Source: an uncultured Clostridia bacterium (GTDB taxonomy: Bacteria > Bacillota > Clostridia > Oscillospirales > Acutalibacteraceae). Taken from it: a stretch of DNA of 64,000 bases. The translations under genes and the position numbers were made by a program. Below, one piece after another: positions 60,501-64,000 of the stretch; the first letter of the stretch is position 1, and the number at the start of each line of letters is the position of its first letter. The notes under the pieces are model-generated. The model did no database searches, was not told the DNA's origin, and saw only the letters and a program-made list of their open reading frames with translations. The DNA lies in contig CANRMJ010000004.1 of assembly GCA_947631705.1 (NCBI GenBank), positions 1 to 64,000 on the forward strand. The letters are read 5' to 3'.

Positions 60501-63500
60501 CCTTACGTTAAGGTCAAGCTCGGCGTTCTTATAGCTGAGTCCCTCTTTGAATATTGAAATATCGTATTGATAGTAGTCTGAGGAGGCTTCACCGTCCAGA
60601 TACAGCTCAACGCGTTGCAGGTAATTGTATTTTTTAAGTCCGTTATAAGCGTCTTCCAGCTTCTTGCACATATCCCTTACTTCATTTTGCGTGGCGCTCT
60701 GCTGATAAATCATCTGCATTGCCTCATTAAGGGTTTCCATAAAATAGTTATATGAATCGGGATAGTAATTTTCGGGTGAAAGCGAAAGACTTGAATATGT
60801 GTTCACAAGCGATTGAAGAGGATCATAGTTTGTAACAACGTTAACGCTGCACGAACCAACAAGTCCGCCGTCAACAGAAGTTGCGGTGATAACGCAGTCG
60901 CCGCCGTAAACGTAAGTTACAAGTCCGCTTTGGTCAACAGTTGCAACCTCCTCGTCGCTCGTTGCCCAAACAACATCTTGAATGCTGGCGCTGCTTTTTC
61001 CAAGCACGTTTTTCGGAGTAACCGTTGCGGTGAACTGCTGTGTTTCGCCCGCCTTTGCGCCAACTACCGATTCGGGGCTCAGCTCAACGCCCGTTGCCGG
61101 TGTTTTCGCAAACGAAATCAAAACGCTGTCGCTGAATTCATTGCCCATATAATCCCGCGCCGTAACCGTGATAGTTGAATAACATTCGTTGTTTGACGTG
61201 GGTGTGCACACTCCGTACTTATCAACCTTAACGCTGTCGCTGCTCGAAGTCCATGTGATATTGCTATACATACAGTTTTTCGGATTAAGCAGATAATCAA
61301 GGCGGTAATTCGTTCTTGTGTAAAGCACCGTGTTAACGGGAACGCTGACATAGTCGCCCGCGTCGTTTCCGCTCTCGTTTAGAATAGAGATGCCGTTAAG
61401 GCTTATGTAGCCGCCGAGCTTATAGAATATGTAAAGAAGTTTATCCGCATAAGTGTCAACGGTTGTCTGTGACGGAAGATCAACGTCCTCATCAAGATAA
61501 TAAGCGTAATCAAGACATCTCATATACGTTTCGTAATCTTCGGCGTTTTCTTCCGTTTTTTGAACTATTGTTTTTTCACAAAGACTCAGAATGGATTCAA
61601 GATTGCTCTTGTCAGGATAAACCGTTACCGTGCGGGTATCCTTTAAGCTGCCGTCTGACGAAACGCATATAAGCGTCGCGACACCGACGTCTTTGCCTCT
61701 TAAAACGGCGTTGCCCGTTTCGGAGTCCTTGCTCTCAACAGAAAGCACGTCTTCATCGCTTGAATACCAGTTTGCGTCGTGGCAAGCGTAAGCGTTGCCT
61801 TCCCACGAGTCGTCAAAGCTCATCGTGTGGGAAACGTTAAGCGTTTTTCCGTTTATAACAGAAAGATTTTCTCCGTCTATCGAGTTGCCCGTTGCGTAGT
61901 TGCGTGTAACGGTAATCGTCAGCACCTCGCTTTTAACGGAGCCGTCCGCGGACATACAGTAAACGTTTACGCTGCTTGCCTTTTCAACGGCGGCTTTCAT
62001 CTTGATTTCAATTGTTCCCTGCTCGTCGTTTTGATTTGCTTTTTCGTAATCGGAATTATCTATATACCAAGTAAGGTGTTTGTTCGTTGCGTTTGAAGGC
62101 TCTATATTTGCCTTAACAACGCAGCCGTTGCCGTAATATGCGGCTGCCACTGATTTTTTAACTGTGGCATATTTATATGTTTGCCCGTTGATTTCAATCT
62201 GTGAACTGGAAAGCGTTCCGCCGCTTGTTACATCAACCGCTTCAAGCCCTATTGACTTTACGGGCTGACCGTTGAATATTTCCTTTGTTGATATTACTTC
62301 GGAAATCTGATAAAACGTTCCGTCAAGCACATAGTAGCCGGTAACAGCGCGGCACGCAATGGTGCACGTTCCGCCCGCGACAGCCGTGTATTTTCCGTTT
62401 TTGTCTATTGTGCCTATACCGTTTGTAGCCGTTCCGTCAGACATCATCGGGTTGTTTTCCCCGTCAAAAAGCGGCTCCCCGTCTTCGCCGGTGAGCTGAT
62501 AGGGATCGCTCGCCCAACTGTATTCGTAATCCTCAGGACTTGTTCCGCCCGTTACAACGCCCCAATAGACGTAGAGATTGTCTGCCTCCGCGGCGCGCTT
62601 CGGATAAATGTTTGCCGTTATATACTGTTCTTCGCCAATATTCAGCTCATCGCGGTCGGGAACAATCTCCACATCGGAAAGATATCTTCCCGGCTTGCCG
62701 ACAACGGTAAGATTATGTGATTTTGACACATTGTTCGCGGCAGACGTGGCAGTGATAATAACGTCCTGCGATGAAAACGCGCCGAGCGAACCGCCCGCGT
62801 CTCTGCCCGTGATTACACCCGTTACAGGATCTACGGACGCAATGGAGGGATCTGATGAAGACCATGTGATATCGGAAGTATCCGCCGCCTCCGGCTTTGC
62901 GTTTTCAATGGAAAGCTGAATTTGATTGCCCTCCTGAACCTGGTTCGCGCCCGTGATTTCAAAATCGGTACAGGGCACGCCGTCCACAACCGTAAACGTT
63001 ATTGAATCGTTAGTCGTGAACTGAAGGATAATGTTTGCAATAACCTTAACAGCCGTTGCGGTGAGCTGAACGGGGTCCGCCGTGCCGCCCGCTATATCCT
63101 TTATCGCAAACGCCGCGTCAAGTATGCCCATAAGAACTGTTCTGTTTATATCAAGACCGATATACTTGATAAGAACGTCCGCAACCTTTCCCGAATCTAT
63201 CGTTCCCGTGTTGTCAAGAGCATAAATATAGTTAATATATTTAAGAAGATTCTCTATAAATCCGTCCGTGTCGGGAGAAACAAGGATTGTAACCGTTCCC
63301 GTGTTTTTAAATGTAATAAGACCTGAATCGTCTACTGTCGCAACAACCTTGCCGTTTGAGAAAATAGACGAGCTCTTAACCGAATAGATAACGCCCATGT
63401 GAAGCCTTGTGGGAGTTGTGCAGGCATAAAGCTGGAGCTTTGAACCCTTTGCAACGGTTGTGGGCAGATCCTGCTTGTTTGTGATATGCGTTCCGTTCGG

Positions 63501-64000
63501 CAGAAAATCGGCATAGGGAGCGTCCGATTTCGTTACGCAAACGCTCATTTTGTCAACATCAAGAACCTTTCCGTCCGCGTCATACATCGTGCAGGATATA
63601 ACCGTGTTAACCTTGTCGAGATAAGAGCGCAGAGAGTCAACAAGCTGACCCTTGTAGGAATCTATAAACCTTGCGAGTATAGATTCGGAGCCGAAAGCGT
63701 CCTCAACAAGCTTTATGATTGAATCGGTATCCATCGTGTCCACATTAACATATTCGTTAAAGAGCACCTTTTCAAGAGCCTGTTTCATAAGAGAACCCAC
63801 AAGCGGGATCGTTCCCACCTCGTTATCGAGCCAAAGCCTTACGGCGGCTCCCTTAGAGGAGTCAAAAGCCCTGACAATGCCGTCCTCCGTAACGTCGCAA
63901 ACCGTAGGCGTGTCGCTGCTCCATTTAACGTAGCCGTTATCGGGCAGCGTGCAGTCTACAAACTGATAGTTAAACTGCCGCTTATCGCCCTCCATCATAT
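57570..64000 (-). CDS. Giant BIG2/Ig-like modular surface protein, 5' end outside window
   Basis: At least 2142 residues, frame open at the window edge, so signal peptide and N-terminus are not seen. Ig-like BIG2 domains recur (ITWSSSDPSIASVDPVTG near residue 375; VVWATSDEEVATVDQSGLVT near 1000). From about residue 870 there is a supermodule of roughly 270-300 residues repeated about four times: Ig-like domain, BIG2 domain, then a helical FIVAR-like stretch (YDYGMAFKNAYEEALKAV, YDYGMAFKAAYENAVAV). The C-terminus ends VAFTR without LPXTG, dockerin or membrane helix, so attachment must be non-covalent or through a missing N-terminal part. Likely an adhesin or scaffold. Confidence 0.88.
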   Translation of the reverse strand, partial: MMEGDKRQFNYQFVDCTLPDNGYVKWSSDTPTVCDVTEDGIVRAFDSSKGAAVRLWLDNEVGTIPLVGSLMKQALEKVLFNEYVNVDTMDTDSIIKLVEDAFGSESILARFIDSYKGQLVDSLRSYLDKVNTVISCTMYDADGKVLDVDKMSVCVTKSDAPYADFLPNGTHITNKQDLPTTVAKGSKLQLYACTTPTRLHMGVIYSVKSSSIFSNGKVVATVDDSGLITFKNTGTVTILVSPDTDGFIENLLKYINYIYALDNTGTIDSGKVADVLIKYIGLDINRTVLMGILDAAFAIKDIAGGTADPVQLTATAVKVIANIILQFTTNDSITFTVVDGVPCTDFEITGANQVQEGNQIQLSIENAKPEAADTSDITWSSSDPSIASVDPVTGVITGRDAGGSLGAFSSQDVIITATSAANNVSKSHNLTVVGKPGRYLSDVEIVPDRDELNIGEEQYITANIYPKRAAEADNLYVYWGVVTGGTSPEDYEYSWASDPYQLTGEDGEPLFDGENNPMMSDGTATNGIGTIDKNGKYTAVAGGTCTIACRAVTGYYVLDGTFYQISEVISTKEIFNGQPVKSIGLEAVDVTSGGTLSSSQIEINGQTYKYATVKKSVAAAYYGNGCVVKANIEPSNATNKHLTWYIDNSDYEKANQNDEQGTIEIKMKAAVEKASSVNVYCMSADGSVKSEVLTITVTRNYATGNSIDGENLSVINGKTLNVSHTMSFDDSWEGNAYACHDANWYSSDEDVLSVESKDSETGNAVLRGKDVGVATLICVSSDGSLKDTRTVTVYPDKSNLESILSLCEKTIVQKTEENAEDYETYMRCLDYAYYLDEDVDLPSQTTVDTYADKLLYIFYKLGGYISLNGISILNESGNDAGDYVSVPVNTVLYTRTNYRLDYLLNPKNCMYSNITWTSSSDSVKVDKYGVCTPTSNNECYSTITVTARDYMGNEFSDSVLISFAKTPATGVELSPESVVGAKAGETQQFTATVTPKNVLGKSSASIQDVVWATSDEEVATVDQSGLVTYVYGGDCVITATSVDGGLVGSCSVNVVTNYDPLQSLVNTYSSLSLSPENYYPDSYNYFMETLNEAMQMIYQQSATQNEVRDMCKKLEDAYNGLKKYNYLQRVELYLDGEASSDYYQYDISIFKEGLSYKNAELDLNVRLYPNNASYEKVTWESSSDIILVDDSGVCTIRENSSCYGRITCTVTDHFGNSFSDDVWVSFARYPVTAIHMSESSIAGAKGGEHQLAYTLEPTGDSLLHIGAASIKDVFWSSDNEEVASVDQTGLVTFNEAGATKVRVTSYDGGYSAECIVSTEGDRSALIKAVEKYADIDYMDYKYDYGMAFKNAYEEALKAVEDTSYTQKQIDAATSALEAAGAALAGHEFSFAENVSLDVKIMQQKTSDWSQNEAYTLSNDATAVSKKADNSYYTQRTRITLDGKAYPASDDYVSASWEILDKSGDTDVEINGGTVSVNPHAGTYLTLCSKSAKATLRCTITDSYGRTVSRTVNVVVAEETVTSVSLDSGSVTRYADAGTFKLNATVSPDKAGIKDIIWRSNNEDVATVGADGTVTPVNTGRCVITAETFDGGHTATCEVVLNTNFGNLANLYSTYAEFLNEVGDENIYTPNSLAVLQEALQRANVMLNESIAMQRDVDAMIKELTAAYDGLVKYVPVSGLVITAAQQDNVTVPHDGFIRFQSTSINNASFMLGVSASPADSYYSYVEWTSSNPDISVSENGIVTKSNSVTPEYALITATTHDEAGNTCSASVYVSFVRIAVTEVTLDTDMVFGAPQEQVKLNPTVSSGSRLTVPSITQCVYESENSDIASVDENGMVTFNTRGNTTITVRSVDGGFSATVEAYTTWDSTALTAAINQYAAVDYTDYAYDYGMAFKAAYENAVAVRDNVASDQTQIDTALQSLQTAYNNLAGHEFIVVGDLQLVSGGVIVENGANYGPDENGKVVVTPSFNEGAMIKSKSFTFENAQGVTAETTDSSIVITKTTEDPYGTIDVTFTAIDDYDRETTVTRSMRIVDEVLPISDFKFIYEGEEVTSVTVKSTASTSLGMRGMTAQLGVKTYPETAESYKQIYWSSSNSKISVDQTGLVTLTQTTLGTSNYTAVITCTVTLKDGSSITHTIQVAFTR

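Noticed and set aside
1-64000. CRISPR array, insertion sequences, prophage genes
   Set aside because: No regularly spaced identical repeats with unique spacers, no transposase or integrase-like ORF and no phage structural gene were seen; the only tandem repeat is in the DUF975 coding region.

Overview
The window looks like chromosome of a Gram-positive, spore-forming member of the Clostridia, most likely of the Ruminococcaceae/Oscillospiraceae kind. The support is a Firmicutes-type RNase Y and LexA, a DnaD plus DnaC/DnaI-like pair, a SleB cortex-lytic enzyme, a DUF975 membrane protein, a TSCPD protein, clear sigma-A type promoters (TTGACA-N17-TATAAT), strong Shine-Dalgarno sites and moderate G+C with one AT-rich island. 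No phage, insertion sequence or CRISPR array is visible. Species cannot be named from this sequence alone.

Layout. 1-1022 is the 3' end of rny. 1.3-21.3 kb is one long exopolysaccharide/capsule operon, all on +, with a promoter at about 1256 and a perfect 12-bp terminator at 21327: Wzz-like protein, BY-kinase, initiating sugar-phosphate transferase, GT4 enzymes, acyltransferase, radical SAM/SPASM protein, LicD, DUF6625-type protein, GT2, Wzy-like and Wzx-like proteins, pyruvyl transferase, nitroreductase, and finally a sialyltransferase-like protein with NeuB-like synthase and a CMP-nonulosonate synthetase fused to a KdsC-like phosphatase. The end of the operon should make and attach a nine-carbon (Kdn- or sialic-type) acid sugar. 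21.4-23.5 kb (-) is an intracellular GH95 enzyme; 23.7-24.2 kb (-) an uncharacterised helical protein.

24.4-27.4 kb is a sulfur module: an Rrf2/IscR-type regulator with an operator-like dyad, then a promoter, a 21-codon leader peptide ending MCRC, O-acetylhomoserine sulfhydrylase and cysteine synthase. 27.4-29.4 kb (-) is dnaD-dnaC. Then come tRNA-Gly, a YfhO membrane protein, tRNA-Glu and tRNA-Met (-), lexA (apparently without a standard start codon), an Mrp ATPase, a dCMP deaminase, a HAD phosphatase, a lipoprotein, DegV, BirA, a GH25 lysozyme, glycyl-tRNA synthetase and a repeat-bearing DUF975 protein.

42.7-46.6 kb (-) is a short myo-inositol operon iolG-iolD-iolE. 46.8-51.7 kb (+) holds a TSCPD protein, a GH36-like enzyme, a signal peptidase I with an added zinc ribbon and a metallophosphoesterase. 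51.7-53.8 kb (-) holds a kinase-like APH-fold protein, SleB and a small membrane protein. 54.3-56.0 kb (+) has an OGG1-like glycosylase and rsmE. 56.2-64.0 kb (-) is a secreted leucine-rich-repeat protein with a half dockerin, behind a giant modular BIG2 surface protein that runs off the window.

The most unusual observations are a conserved structured leader present in front of two unrelated genes (24175-24251 on - and 55215-55294 on +), the cysteine-ending leader peptide, the lexA start anomaly and the probable Kdn/sialic-type glycosylation block.
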